Positions 1 to 7,985 of a stretch of DNA of 64,000 nt are shown here, one piece after another. Location: assembly GCF_050278625.1 (NCBI RefSeq), contig NZ_JBNNTI010000002.1, positions 62,001 through 126,000 of the forward strand, in the 5' to 3' direction. Numbering within the stretch: the first letter of the stretch is position 1; the number at the start of each line of letters is the position of its first letter. The stretch comes from Viridibacillus sp050278625. Lineage in GTDB: Bacteria > Bacillota > Bacilli > Bacillales_A > Planococcaceae. The notes beneath the pieces are model-generated. The model searched no databases, was not told the DNA's origin, and worked only from the letters and a program-made list of their open reading frames with translations. Position numbers and translations under genes: made by a program.

Positions 1-215
1 CCTACGTTGTTCGCTTCCAAGTTTTGTGCCATACCAAGTACACCAGTAGAGAACTCAAGCAATTCTCCAGCCATGACGTTGTCGAGGCCATGAGCACGAG
101 CGATACCGTCACCAACTGTGATAACTGTACCTACCTCGCTAACTTCCATTGCAGATTGGTAATTCTCCATCTGCTGCTTAATAAGTCCACTGATTTCTTC
201 AGCTTTGATGCCCAT
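1..215 (-). CDS. atpA: F1 ATP synthase subunit alpha, 5' part (cut by window edge)
   Basis: The first 71 codons of the catalytic-hexamer subunit alpha are present; the rest lies beyond the left edge. Read leftward, the protein begins MGIKAEEISGLIKQQ and continues into the beta-barrel segment with GTVITVGDGIARAHG, a pattern shared by alpha subunits. The ATG at 213-215 is preceded by GAGAGGTGAG, a good ribosome binding site, which fixes the start. It follows atpH after 27 bases, as in the atpIBEFHAGDC order of Firmicutes, so it is expected to be transcribed from the promoter near 3.2 kb. The nucleotide-binding domain is not in view. Confidence 0.95.
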   Translation of the reverse strand, partial: MGIKAEEISGLIKQQMENYQSAMEVSEVGTVITVGDGIARAHGLDNVMAGELLEFSTGVLGMAQNLEANNV

Positions 216-242
216 GTTTCTCACCTCTCAAATTCTTTATAA

Positions 243-779
243 TTAACCGATTAACGTACGTTTTAAGCCAGCTAGTTTGTGTGCAATACTACTGTCAAAA
301 ATTTGGTTACCGATTTGAAGTCGAGCTCCACCAATCAATAGTGGATCGATTTCGTTTGTAATATTAAGTGCATTTTTACCCACTTTACGAGCAAATGCTG
401 TAGAAATGCGTTGAATTTCATCTTCTGTAAGAGGTTGAGTTGTATATACGATTGCATCTGCTACACCTTGCGTGTCATTAGCAAAACGGATAAACTCTTC
501 AATCACACTTACTACTTCATGAATGCGCTTTTTATCAATTAAGACTTTAATTGCATTCACAATAATTGGTTGAACAGAAGCAAATACTTTAGAAACAAGT
601 TCTTTCTTTTCTTTGTCTTCTAATTTTGGAGAATCTAAAAGTTGGAATAACTCAGAGTTCTCTTCGAAAACAACTTTCACTTCACGTAAGTCTGCACTTA
701 CTTCAGTTAGTAATTGTTTTTCTTGTGCCAATTGAAACAATGCTTTGGCATAGCGACTCGCTGCAGTCGATTGACTCAT
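243..779 (-). CDS. atpH: F1 ATP synthase subunit delta (OSCP)
   Basis: This 178-residue protein is the peripheral-stalk cap that joins the b subunits to the alpha3beta3 head of the ATP synthase. The N-terminal half (about residues 1-105) is the helical bundle starting SQSTAASRYAKALFQLA, and the C-terminal part carries the family signature ending DPLLIGGARLQIGNQIFDSS followed by a short helix. Length is normal for Bacillales. The ATG overlaps the end of atpF by four bases (ATGA type), which implies translational coupling in the atp operon. No anomaly was seen. Confidence 0.95.
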   Translation of the reverse strand: MSQSTAASRYAKALFQLAQEKQLLTEVSADLREVKVVFEENSELFQLLDSPKLEDKEKKELVSKVFASVQPIIVNAIKVLIDKKRIHEVVSVIEEFIRFANDTQGVADAIVYTTQPLTEDEIQRISTAFARKVGKNALNITNEIDPLLIGGARLQIGNQIFDSSIAHKLAGLKRTLIG

Positions 780-1297
780 AGAGTTTCCCCTGCCTTCGCA
801 ATCGTTTCTTCAATTAGAGTACGATTCTCTTCTTCTGAGACTTGTTTTTCAAGTACTTTAGATGCAGCAAGTATTGATAGTGAAACCACTTCTCCACGAA
901 CAGCAGCAATAGCTTTCTCTTTTTCAGTCTCGATATCACGCACAGCTGATTCTTTCAAACGCAATGCTTCAGCGCGAGCAGCAGAAATAATTTCTTCTTT
1001 TTGCAAGTCGCCTTGTTTCTTCGCGTTTTCAACAATCGTTTGTGCTTCTACACGCGCTTCCTTAAGAAGGCTGCGTTGATCTTCTAAAAGTTGTTGTGAT
1101 TCTTGACGGCTCTTTTCAGCTGACTCGATCTCACTAGCAACTAATTCTTCACGTTGTTGCATAATTCCCATCAATGGACCCCATGCCACTTTTTTCAAAG
1201 CGAACATTAGGAAAATGAAAACCGCTAACGTTACAAGGATATCTCCACCATTAATAAATTCAGAAGAGTTTCCTAGTACTAGATAATCTAAAAACAC
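776..1297 (-). CDS. atpF: FO ATP synthase subunit b
   Basis: Subunit b (173 residues) forms the peripheral stalk that holds the F1 head still against the rotating c ring. One membrane helix lies at about residues 18-36 (DILVTLAVFIFLMFALKK), followed by a long charged coiled coil rich in Glu, Lys and Ala to the C terminus, the expected architecture and length. It is separated from atpE upstream by 168 bases, unusually long inside an atp operon; that gap contains a strong hairpin (1401-1441). It overlaps atpH by four bases. Confidence 0.95.
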   Translation of the reverse strand: MFLDYLVLGNSSEFINGGDILVTLAVFIFLMFALKKVAWGPLMGIMQQREELVASEIESAEKSRQESQQLLEDQRSLLKEARVEAQTIVENAKKQGDLQKEEIISAARAEALRLKESAVRDIETEKEKAIAAVRGEVVSLSILAASKVLEKQVSEEENRTLIEETIAKAGETL

Positions 1298-1400
1298 GAT
1301 TGTTTCACTCCCTTCAAGAGCTTAGAGTTCAAATCTTATATGATTGAATCTTAGTAAGATGTATTGTCTAAAGGAATATTATGCCTTAAAGACATAAAGG

Positions 1401-1441
1401 AATGGCGAAGTTTTCCTTTATCGAAAAGTTTCTTCGCCATT
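1401..1441 (-). promoter_or_regulatory. Intra-operon hairpin between atpE and atpF
   Basis: AATGGCGAAG (1401-1410) pairs perfectly with CTTCGCCATT (1432-1441), and part of the intervening sequence extends the stem with a bulge. On the transcribed (minus) strand the hairpin is not followed by a T run, so it is unlikely to be a complete terminator for atpE; the T run lies on the other strand. I infer a 3'-end stabilising or processing structure that would favour atpE over the downstream atpF, in keeping with the many c subunits per enzyme. Partial termination cannot be excluded. Confidence 0.6.
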
Positions 1442-1465
1442 TTTTTATAAAACAATTAAAGACGA

Positions 1466-1690
1466 TTATTTGTTCATTACGATGAAAGCTACTACTACAG
1501 CGATGATCGGTAGGGCCTCAACTAATGCTACCCCGATGAACATTGTTGTTTGAAGAACGCCACGTGCTTCTGGTTGGCGAGCGATACCTTCTACTGTTTT
1601 TGAAACGATCATACCATTACCAATACCTGCACCAAGTGCACCTAAACCGATTGCGATTGCTGCTGCTAATAAACCAACTGAACCTACCAT
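1466..1690 (-). CDS. atpE: FO ATP synthase subunit c
   Basis: This 74-residue proteolipid forms the rotating c ring. Two hydrophobic helices (about 3-24 and 45-71) flank the polar loop ARQPE. The first helix has the Gly-rich GALGAGIGNG packing motif and the second carries the ion-binding carboxylate Glu58 in VALVEALP. Neighbouring residues look like a proton-type rather than a sodium-type ring; that is an inference from family knowledge. A GGAGG-like site lies upstream of the ATG. It sits 76 bases after atpB and is followed by a hairpin. Confidence 0.96.
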   Translation of the reverse strand: MVGSVGLLAAAIAIGLGALGAGIGNGMIVSKTVEGIARQPEARGVLQTTMFIGVALVEALPIIAVVVAFIVMNK

Positions 1691-1766
1691 TGAAATTTTT
1701 CCTCCTTGGAAATATAAAGTTTTTTGTGTGTCAGCTACTTAACTTATTAAGTTAAGCATTTTATAC

Positions 1767-2480
1767 TTAATGGTCTTCACTCACTTTGTGATTCATGTAA
1801 ACCATTGTTAACATAACGAAAATAAATGATTGGATTGCACCGATAAAGATCGAGAAACCTTGCCAAATCATTGTTGGAACTACTGCTGCGAAGAAACCTA
1901 ATCCTCCCCAAAGCGTCCCCATACTTGCAAGTAATCCTAAAAGAATCTCACCTGCATAGATGTTACCGTAAAGACGTAGACCAAGAGTTAACGTATTTGC
2001 GAACTCTTCAATAATTTTCAATGGGAATAAGAAAGCCATCGGTTGAGCGAAACTTCCAAGATACCCTTTGAATCCTTTCGCTTTAACACCGTAGTAGTTA
2101 GATAAAACAATTATCATAACGGCAAGTGTCATAGTAACGATTGGATCTGCTGTTGGTGATTTCCACCATAATTCGCCATAAATTACGACTGAGAATGGCA
2201 GACCAAGCATATTCGCAACGAAGATGAACATAATCAGCGTGATTCCAAGAATATGGAACTTACCACCTGTTTTCCAGTCCATGTTGCTGCCAATAATATT
2301 CTTTACGAAGTCCATAACCCACTCCATAAAGTTTTGCATGCCTGTTGGTTTTAATTTTAAGTTTCGTGTCGATATAAAAGCTATTAAGAAAACTATTAAT
2401 GCCGCTACGACTAACATTAAAACATTACCTGGGTTAAAACTTAGTCCCCACAATTCAATATGTGGATTTTCATGTTGCAC
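1767..2480 (-). CDS. atpB: FO ATP synthase subunit a
   Basis: Subunit a (237 residues) is the membrane stator that provides the two half channels for proton flow past the c ring. Several hydrophobic helices are visible from about residue 17 onward. The essential arginine is in TLGLRLYGNIYAGE in the penultimate long helix, and the C-terminal QSFIFVMLTMVYMNHK matches the family signature. Length is typical for Bacillales. It lies 27 bases after atpI in the operon. Confidence 0.96.
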   Translation of the reverse strand: MQHENPHIELWGLSFNPGNVLMLVVAALIVFLIAFISTRNLKLKPTGMQNFMEWVMDFVKNIIGSNMDWKTGGKFHILGITLIMFIFVANMLGLPFSVVIYGELWWKSPTADPIVTMTLAVMIIVLSNYYGVKAKGFKGYLGSFAQPMAFLFPLKIIEEFANTLTLGLRLYGNIYAGEILLGLLASMGTLWGGLGFFAAVVPTMIWQGFSIFIGAIQSFIFVMLTMVYMNHKVSEDH

Positions 2481-2507
2481 TTTGCATTCACCTCTCTTTC
2501 AATGCGC

Positions 2508-2879
2508 TTATTGGTATTTTACATGAAATACGATCCTGTCTACTAAAAGCAGAACGTATGGAATCATTAGCCCAATGACCGTGCTAATTAAGTGAAAATA
2601 CTTTGGCAACATGGTAGCAACCGCTACTGCAGCAATACCTGATGCGAAGCGAAAAGCCGAACCTAGTGATGCCACTTTCTTTCCTTCGCTAATAGAGTGA
2701 TCAAATCGTTCCATTCTTCGGACTAGAATCCAAAAGTTATATTGACCAAAAAGCGCACCTAATGCGAGACCAGCAAACACTGTTTCATATGGTGTAAAAG
2801 CCCATCCTAACGCACAAAATGCGAGCAAAAAAAATAGCATTCTTTTCTGCTTAGCAAAAATCTGATGCAATTCTAGCAT
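2508..2879 (-). CDS. atpI: ATP synthase assembly protein I
   Basis: AtpI is a small membrane protein (123 residues) encoded first in many atp operons; it is thought to help c-ring assembly or magnesium/calcium supply. Four hydrophobic segments are visible (about 13-31, 33-52, 74-92, 97-116). Sequence conservation of this family is weak, so the call leans on size, topology and position directly upstream of atpB. AGGAG eight bases before the ATG supports the start. It follows a leader of about 320 bases from the candidate promoter at 3205-3233. Confidence 0.85.
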   Translation of the reverse strand: MLELHQIFAKQKRMLFFLLAFCALGWAFTPYETVFAGLALGALFGQYNFWILVRRMERFDHSISEGKKVASLGSAFRFASGIAAVAVATMLPKYFHLISTVIGLMIPYVLLLVDRIVFHVKYQ

Positions 2880-3204
2880 TGGTCTTTGATCTCCTGAATC
2901 TTATTTTCGAATGACGGAAGTAATAGCTGGCCACCGGTTGGATGCCGGATAAGTAGTTGTTAAAACTACTCGCGGGGCGGAAGCCGTAATCTACTCTTAT
3001 AAAGAGATGAATCGGAATCCATATTTAATGTGAGAGAAAAGCTTATAATGGAGAACCACCGCATATAAGGACATCTAAAACGATGCATAATACCGTATAA
3101 ATTTACAAATTATGTCCAAACTGTAATTCTAGTAGAAACTTGATAACTCAAGTAATTGCAGAATGTTTACAGTTAAGGAACCCTTATCATTATTACCCTT
3201 AGTT
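2880..3204 (-). other. Long untranslated leader of the atp operon
   Basis: About 320 bases separate the candidate promoter from atpI. A small hairpin (AGTAGT ... ACTACT, 2952-2970) and other short inverted repeats are visible, but no known riboswitch, T-box or protein-binding leader was recognised. A 40-codon open frame (2966-3088) has no ribosome binding site and was not accepted. The length is notable for a housekeeping operon. Confidence 0.45.
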
Positions 3205-3233
3205 AGCATACAATAGTGAATATTTCATGTCAA
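3205..3233 (-). promoter_or_regulatory. Sigma-A promoter of the atp operon
   Basis: On the minus strand TTGACA (3228-3233) and TATGCT (3205-3210) are separated by exactly 17 bases. The -35 box is perfect and the -10 box matches four of six. It is the best promoter in the gap upstream of atpI, so it is assigned to the atp operon. Confidence 0.75.
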
Positions 3234-3342
3234 TTGGTTAGAGTGAAAAACTTCACAAAGGTAGAAACCTTGTCAAATTGTCGACAAATTTGCAACAATA
3301 TTGACTTAATTAAAATTTTCATCTTTTAACAGACAGAAATAG

Positions 3343-3383
3343 AACTACCTTACAAAATGCAATCTACATAATATAAGGTAGTT
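3343..3383 (-). terminator. Candidate terminator after mnaA
   Basis: AACTACCTTA (3343-3352) can pair with TAAGGTAGTT (3374-3383) around a loop of about 20 bases. It sits just downstream of the mnaA stop codon. The T run on the minus strand is weak, so the assignment is tentative. Confidence 0.4.
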
Positions 3384-3405
3384 TTCATTCAATAGATTAT
3401 TGAAT

Positions 3406-4521
3406 TCACTGTTCCAAATAAGCCAGTAAAGCTTCGACAATTCTTTTTGAAGCAAATCCGTCACCGTATGGATTTGAAGCTTGTGCCATTGCATTATACG
3501 TAGTTTCTTCTATTAAAAGTTCTTTTGCTAAACGATAAATAGTTTCTTCTTCCGTACCTGCTAATTTTAATGTACCTGCCTCTATTCCTTCGGGACGTTC
3601 TGTTGTATTACGAAGAACAAGCACCGGCTTCCCTAGTGATGGCGCTTCTTCTTGAACCCCACCTGAGTCTGTTAAAATCATATATGATTTCGAAGCGAAA
3701 TTATGGAAATCAAAAACCTCAAGTGGTTCGATCAAATGAACTTTCGCTTCGTCTCCAAGTATTTCATTGGCGATTTCGCGTACTGCTGGGTTCATATGAA
3801 CGGGATAAACAACTTGTATATCACTATGCTCTGCTAACAGCCTTTTTATAGCTTTAAACATATGGCGCATTGGTTCGCCTAGATTTTCTCTGCGATGTGC
3901 AGTTAATAAAATCATACGATCTTGTCCAATTTGTTCGAGCACTGGATGACTGTAGGATGTGTTAACAGTTGTTTTTAATGCATCAATTGCAGTATTACCT
4001 GTAACTATAATAGTACTATTTGCTTTATTTTCTTTTAATAGGTTTTGTTTAGACTGCTCCGTCGGTGCAAAATGAATATCTGCCATAATACCGGTAAGCT
4101 GACGATTCATCTCTTCTGGATATGGGGAGTATTTGTCACCGGTTCGGAGTCCAGCTTCAACGTGACCTATTGCAATTTGGTTATAAAAGGCTGCTAGGCT
4201 TGCGATAAATGTTGTGGTCGTATCTCCATGAACTAATACGATGTCTGGTTTAGCCTGTTTCATCACTTGGTCTAAACCTTCTAGTCCTCTAGTTGTGACA
4301 TCAACAAGTGTTTGGCGATCCTTCATGATGTTCAAATCATAATCTGGCGTAATTTTGAATGTATCCAGCACTTGGTCGAGCATTTGTCGATGTTGAGCTG
4401 TCACTGTTACAATTGTTTCGATTTGATCTGAATGCTTTTGTAATTCTAAAACGAGGGGAGCCATTTTAATAGCTTCCGGTCTTGTTCCAAAAATAGTCAT
4501 CACTTTCCATTTTTTATGCAA
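3406..4521 (-). CDS. mnaA: UDP-N-acetylglucosamine 2-epimerase (non-hydrolysing)
   Basis: This enzyme interconverts UDP-GlcNAc and UDP-ManNAc in the cytoplasm, the supply step for teichoic-acid linkage units and other wall polymers. The 371-residue protein has the family N terminus MTIFGTRPEAIKMAPL, the motif GHVEAGLRTGDKYSPYPEE (about 115-135), the catalytic-cleft stretch LTAHRRENLG and the C-terminal LTDSGGVQEEAPSLGKP. The reading frame starts with TTG at 4519-4521; an internal ATG seven codons later is possible, but the B. subtilis protein also has MKKLKV before MTVFGTRPEA, so the TTG start is favoured. It follows upp by 21 bases, an insertion relative to the B. subtilis upp-atpI junction. 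Confidence 0.93.
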   Translation of the reverse strand: MHKKWKVMTIFGTRPEAIKMAPLVLELQKHSDQIETIVTVTAQHRQMLDQVLDTFKITPDYDLNIMKDRQTLVDVTTRGLEGLDQVMKQAKPDIVLVHGDTTTTFIASLAAFYNQIAIGHVEAGLRTGDKYSPYPEEMNRQLTGIMADIHFAPTEQSKQNLLKENKANSTIIVTGNTAIDALKTTVNTSYSHPVLEQIGQDRMILLTAHRRENLGEPMRHMFKAIKRLLAEHSDIQVVYPVHMNPAVREIANEILGDEAKVHLIEPLEVFDFHNFASKSYMILTDSGGVQEEAPSLGKPVLVLRNTTERPEGIEAGTLKLAGTEEETIYRLAKELLIEETTYNAMAQASNPYGDGFASKRIVEALLAYLEQ

Positions 4522-4542
4522 TGACCTTGCACCACCTTCACA

Positions 4543-5172
4543 TTATTTTGTACCGAACAAACGGTCTCCAGCATCACCTAAACCAGGAATAATATAACCA
4601 TGGTCGTTTAATTTTTCGTCAAGTGCTGCGATATAAATATCGATTTCTGGATGTTCATCATGAATCGCTTGTACACCTTCTGGAGCTGCGATTAAGCACA
4701 TGAATTTAATGCTTTTAGCGCCACGCTTTTTCAAAGAGTTAATCGCTTCAATTGCAGAACCACCAGTCGCTAACATTGGATCAACTATGATGAAATCACG
4801 CTCTTCTACATCAGCAGGTAGTTTCGCGTAATACTCGACTGGTTTTAATGTTTGTGGATCACGATATAATCCGATATGACCTACTTTTGCTGCAGGGATA
4901 AGTTTTAATACTCCATCTACCATACCGATACCCGCACGGAGAATTGGAACAATAGCCATTTTTTTACCTGATAGTACTTTAGTTTTAGCTGTTGTTACTG
5001 GTGTATCAATTTCAATTTCTTCTAACGGTAAATCACGAGTGATTTCAAATGCCATAAGTGTTGCTACTTCATCGACAAGCTCGCGGAATTCTTTCGTTCC
5101 TGTATTTTTGTCGCGAATGTATGTTAGCTTATGCTGAATTAATGGATGGTCAAATACGTATACTTTACCCAA
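4543..5172 (-). CDS. upp: Uracil phosphoribosyltransferase
   Basis: Upp converts uracil and PRPP to UMP in pyrimidine salvage. The 209-residue protein contains the PRPP-binding loop IIVDPMLATGGSAIEAI (about 127-143) and the uracil-binding C-terminal YIIPGLGDAGDRLFGTK, both diagnostic. The start is TTG at 5170-5172, with GGGAGAGG seven bases upstream; the family N terminus MGKVYVFDHPLIQHK fits this start. A hairpin with a T run lies just upstream (5217-5251) and TATAAT occurs at about 30 bases before the start, so upp probably has its own promoter. Confidence 0.96.
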   Translation of the reverse strand: MGKVYVFDHPLIQHKLTYIRDKNTGTKEFRELVDEVATLMAFEITRDLPLEEIEIDTPVTTAKTKVLSGKKMAIVPILRAGIGMVDGVLKLIPAAKVGHIGLYRDPQTLKPVEYYAKLPADVEERDFIIVDPMLATGGSAIEAINSLKKRGAKSIKFMCLIAAPEGVQAIHDEHPEIDIYIAALDEKLNDHGYIIPGLGDAGDRLFGTK

Positions 5173-5216
5173 TATGTTCCTCTCCCTACTTTTATTTATC
5201 TTGACTATTATAACAG

Positions 5217-5251
5217 AAAAACGCCTTTTTAATATGTGTCCGCTGCGTTTT
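5217..5251 (-). terminator. Hairpin with T run upstream of upp
   Basis: AAAACGC (5217-5223) pairs with GCGTTTT (5245-5251), with T runs on both strands. On the minus strand it would terminate transcripts reading from the glyA side through the EAL relic. An attenuator role for upp is possible but no anti-terminator was recognised. Confidence 0.5.
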
Positions 5252-5260
5252 TTTCATTTG

Positions 5261-5392
5261 TTACATTTTGTCGAATAATTCATCTACTTGTTCTAGTGTT
5301 AATGACTTATTAAAATAGTAACCTTGCCCAATTGCACAATCTAAATTCTTTAAAATCTCTAGTTGTTTGGAAATTCCAATTCCTTCGCACCT
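5261..5392 (-). pseudogene. Relic of the C terminus of an EAL-domain (c-di-GMP phosphodiesterase) gene
   Basis: Forty-three codons on the minus strand read CEGIGISKQLEILKNLDCAI then GQGYYFNKSLTLEQVDELF before a TAA at 5261-5263. This matches the end of EAL domains, where AEGIET ... QGYYFSKP is a standard signature. No start codon or upstream EAL sequence is present; beyond 5392 the similarity stops. It is a decayed remnant of a cyclic-di-GMP phosphodiesterase gene. The membrane diguanylate cyclase at 51.4 kb shows that this signalling exists in the genome. Confidence 0.8.
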
Positions 5393-5661
5393 GGTATTTA
5401 GAGGAGGTTATCAGCTAATTAATTAGATAGTACGGACAATCGTAAAGGTACTAGGTACATAAATATTATGAGTAAAGATTCAACTTATTTTATTTTTGTG
5501 AAGAGCAAATACTTTAAGTAGCTGATTGATGAAAAGCTAACTCCAAAATCTTCAAACGGATATATCAAAATTATATGATACTAGCTCAATAATAATTGCT
5601 TTTGCTATTTTATATCCCCTCAAATTAGAAGTAAATTCTGTTGTTTTTTACAATTTATCAT
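5393..5661. other. Intergenic DNA without recognised content
   Basis: AT-rich sequence between the EAL relic and the glyA terminator. It carries many stop codons in all frames. It probably held the rest of the EAL gene, but nothing recognisable remains. Confidence 0.4.
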
Positions 5662-5694
5662 TAAAAAAACTACTTTTGAATGAACAAAAGTAGC
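5662..5694 (-). terminator. Rho-independent terminator of glyA
   Basis: On the minus strand CTACTTTTG pairs with CAAAAGTAG (plus-strand positions 5670-5678 and 5685-5693) around a six-base loop, followed by seven T. It lies 32 bases after the glyA stop codon. Confidence 0.9.
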
Positions 5695-5725
5695 TTTGAT
5701 TATTATTATTTATTAATCTATTAAA

Positions 5726-6961
5726 TTATGCGTAAAGTGGGTGTTTAGTAGTTAATGCAGCTACGCGTTTTTGTGCTTCTGCTTTAATCGCTACATCCTC
5801 TGGGTTTTTAAGAACAGATGCAATGATTGAAGCAACTTCTTTCATATCATCTTCTTTGAAGCCACGAGAAGTAACTGCAGCTGTACCTACACGAACTCCT
5901 GAAGTTACGAATGGACTCTCAGTTTCGTAAGGAATTGTGTTTTTGTTTGCTGTAATTTGTACGTCATCAAGTAATGCTTCTGCAACCTTACCAGTTAACC
6001 CCATAGAACGAACATCTAATAACAGAAGGTGGTTATCTGTTCCACCTGATACTAATTTGATGCCTTCAGCTTGAAGTGCTTCACCGAACACTTTTGCGTT
6101 TTTCACAACTTGTCCAATGTATTCTTTGAATTCTGGTTGTTGTGCTTCACCGAATGCTACCGCTTTACCAGCGATTACGTGCATTAGTGGACCACCTTGG
6201 ATTCCAGGGAATATCGATTTATCGATTTTTTTGCCAAATTCTTCTTTACAAAGAATAAGCCCACCACGAGGCCCACGTAAAGTTTTGTGTGTTGTAGACG
6301 TTACGAAATCAGCATATGGAACTGGGTTCTGGTGTTCCCCAGCAGCAACTAAACCTGCGATATGCGCCATGTCTACCATGAAGTATGCGCCTACTTCGTC
6401 AGCGATTTCACGGAATTTGGCAAAGTCGATTTGACGAGGGTATGCAGATGCACCTGCAACGATTAATTTTGGTTTATGTTCAAGAGCCTTCTGACGAACG
6501 TCTTCATAGTCGATTACATTTGTATCTTCTGTTACACCATACTCTACGAAATTGTATTGTACGCCTGAGAAGTTTACAGGGCTACCATGAGTTAAGTGAC
6601 CACCGTGTGATAAGTTCATACCTAATACCGTGTCGCCTTGCTCAAGGATTGTGAAGTATACAGCCATGTTAGCTTGAGCACCTGAGTGCGGTTGTACGTT
6701 AGCATATTCTGCGCCAAAAATTTCTTTTAGACGATCACGAGCGATGTTTTCTACAACATCTACATGCTCACAACCACCGTAATAGCGTTTACCTGGATAG
6801 CCTTCAGCGTATTTGTTTGTTAATACTGATCCTTGTGCTTCCATTACTGCTTCTGAAACGATATTTTCTGATGCAATCAATTCGATGTTAGCTTGTTGAC
6901 GTGCCTTTTCTGCTTCCATTGCTTCAAATACCGCTGTGTCTAGTGCTGCAAGTTTTATCAT
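5726..6961 (-). CDS. glyA: Serine hydroxymethyltransferase
   Basis: GlyA converts serine and tetrahydrofolate to glycine and methylene-tetrahydrofolate, the main source of one-carbon units. The 411-residue PLP enzyme shows NIELIASENIVSEAVMEAQG near the start, the substrate-cleft GKRYYGGCEHVD, and the PLP-lysine motif TSTTHKTLRGPRGG (about 222-235). Length agrees with Bacillus homologues. GGGGG eight bases before the ATG supports the start. It lies 20 bases after ywlG and ends with a strong terminator, so it closes the rpiB-ywlG-glyA unit. Confidence 0.97.
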   Translation of the reverse strand: MIKLAALDTAVFEAMEAEKARQQANIELIASENIVSEAVMEAQGSVLTNKYAEGYPGKRYYGGCEHVDVVENIARDRLKEIFGAEYANVQPHSGAQANMAVYFTILEQGDTVLGMNLSHGGHLTHGSPVNFSGVQYNFVEYGVTEDTNVIDYEDVRQKALEHKPKLIVAGASAYPRQIDFAKFREIADEVGAYFMVDMAHIAGLVAAGEHQNPVPYADFVTSTTHKTLRGPRGGLILCKEEFGKKIDKSIFPGIQGGPLMHVIAGKAVAFGEAQQPEFKEYIGQVVKNAKVFGEALQAEGIKLVSGGTDNHLLLLDVRSMGLTGKVAEALLDDVQITANKNTIPYETESPFVTSGVRVGTAAVTSRGFKEDDMKEVASIIASVLKNPEDVAIKAEAQKRVAALTTKHPLYA

Positions 6962-6981
6962 TATACTTTTCCCCCTATAAT

Positions 6982-7530
6982 CTAGTTCATTTTGTAAACT
7001 GCTCTTTCGCCACCAATTAATTTGGGACGTGTTATCGCAACTGTCACAACTGCCTCACCTATATGGGATACGGAAGTGCGAACAGGAACTGCCACTCTTT
7101 TTAAATGCATGCCAATTAATGTTTGGCCGATATCTATACCCGCATGTGCTTGTATCTCTTCCACAACAACCGGATCTGTAAGCTGACTATATACGTAAGT
7201 TGACATAGATCCACCTGCCGTTTGGACAGGAGTAACTGAAACTGGCTCAAGACGGTAGTCTTCTGCAACTTTACGTTCTAAAGTTAAAGCACGGTTGAGA
7301 TGCTCACAACCTTGAAATACTAAAGATAGTCCATGATTTTCAGCAAATGCATGTAATGGTTTATAAAGTGCTTCAGCAATTTCTAAACCACCGGCTGTAC
7401 CAATTTTTTGTCCTTTGACTTCTGATGTTGAACAACCAACAACAAAGAGTTGCCCCTTACGGAATGTTGCTTGTTGCTCTAGATTAGTAAGAAGCTGTTG
7501 TAGTTGATCTGTTATTTGTTGTAAGTTCAT
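6982..7530 (-). CDS. ywlG: YwlG family protein (UPF0340)
   Basis: A conserved protein of 182 residues whose biochemical role is unknown to me. Visible family features include GCSTSEVKGQKIGTAGG (about 32-48) with a small-residue loop, FQGCEHLNRALTLE, and TAGGSMSTYVYSQL. The cysteines in the first two motifs are conserved in the family as I recall. It is nearly always found between rpiB and glyA in Bacillales, which suggests a link to sugar-phosphate or one-carbon metabolism; that is only context. Gaps of 14 and 20 bases to its neighbours indicate cotranscription. Confidence 0.88.
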   Translation of the reverse strand: MNLQQITDQLQQLLTNLEQQATFRKGQLFVVGCSTSEVKGQKIGTAGGLEIAEALYKPLHAFAENHGLSLVFQGCEHLNRALTLERKVAEDYRLEPVSVTPVQTAGGSMSTYVYSQLTDPVVVEEIQAHAGIDIGQTLIGMHLKRVAVPVRTSVSHIGEAVVTVAITRPKLIGGERAVYKMN

Positions 7531-7544
7531 ACTTTATGACCTTC

Positions 7545-7985
7545 TTAATCGTTTTCAATCTCAGCAACTTTTTCAACGCGACGTTCGTGACGTCCGCCTT
7601 CAAAGTCTGTAGACATCCAAGTTTGCACGATTTCAAGTGCAAGTCCTGGGCCAATCACACGTTCTCCCATTGCTAACACATTTGAATTGTTATGGCATCT
7701 AGTTGCTTTTGCACTAAATAAATCATGAACTAATGCACAACGAATACCCTTCACTTTGTTAGCTGCGATAGACATACCTATGCCTGTTCCACATATTAAA
7801 ATACCTCGATCATACTTTCCACTTGCTACACCTTCAGCAACTGGTAGTGCATAGTCAGGATAATCAACTGAATCAGATGATTGTGGTCCAAAATCGTCGT
7901 AGTTTATGCCTAGCTCTTCTAGCAGTGTCATAATCTCTTTTCGTAAATTGTTGCCACCATGGTCTGATGAAATCGCAATTTTCAA
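7545..7985 (-). CDS. rpiB: Ribose-5-phosphate isomerase B
   Basis: RpiB interconverts ribose-5-phosphate and ribulose-5-phosphate in the pentose phosphate pathway. The 146-residue RpiB/LacA/LacB protein begins MKIAISSDHGGNNLRKEI, where the Asp-His pair binds phosphate and ring-opens the sugar, and has the active-site cysteine loop GILICGTGIGMSIAANKVKG (about 70-89). Length is normal. It is the first gene of the leftward rpiB-ywlG-glyA unit. Confidence 0.94.
   Translation of the reverse strand: MKIAISSDHGGNNLRKEIMTLLEELGINYDDFGPQSSDSVDYPDYALPVAEGVASGKYDRGILICGTGIGMSIAANKVKGIRCALVHDLFSAKATRCHNNSNVLAMGERVIGPGLALEIVQTWMSTDFEGGRHERRVEKVAEIEND

Noticed and set aside
2966..3088. 40-codon frame in the atp leader (minus strand)
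   Set aside because: No ribosome binding site and no recognisable protein; likely chance.
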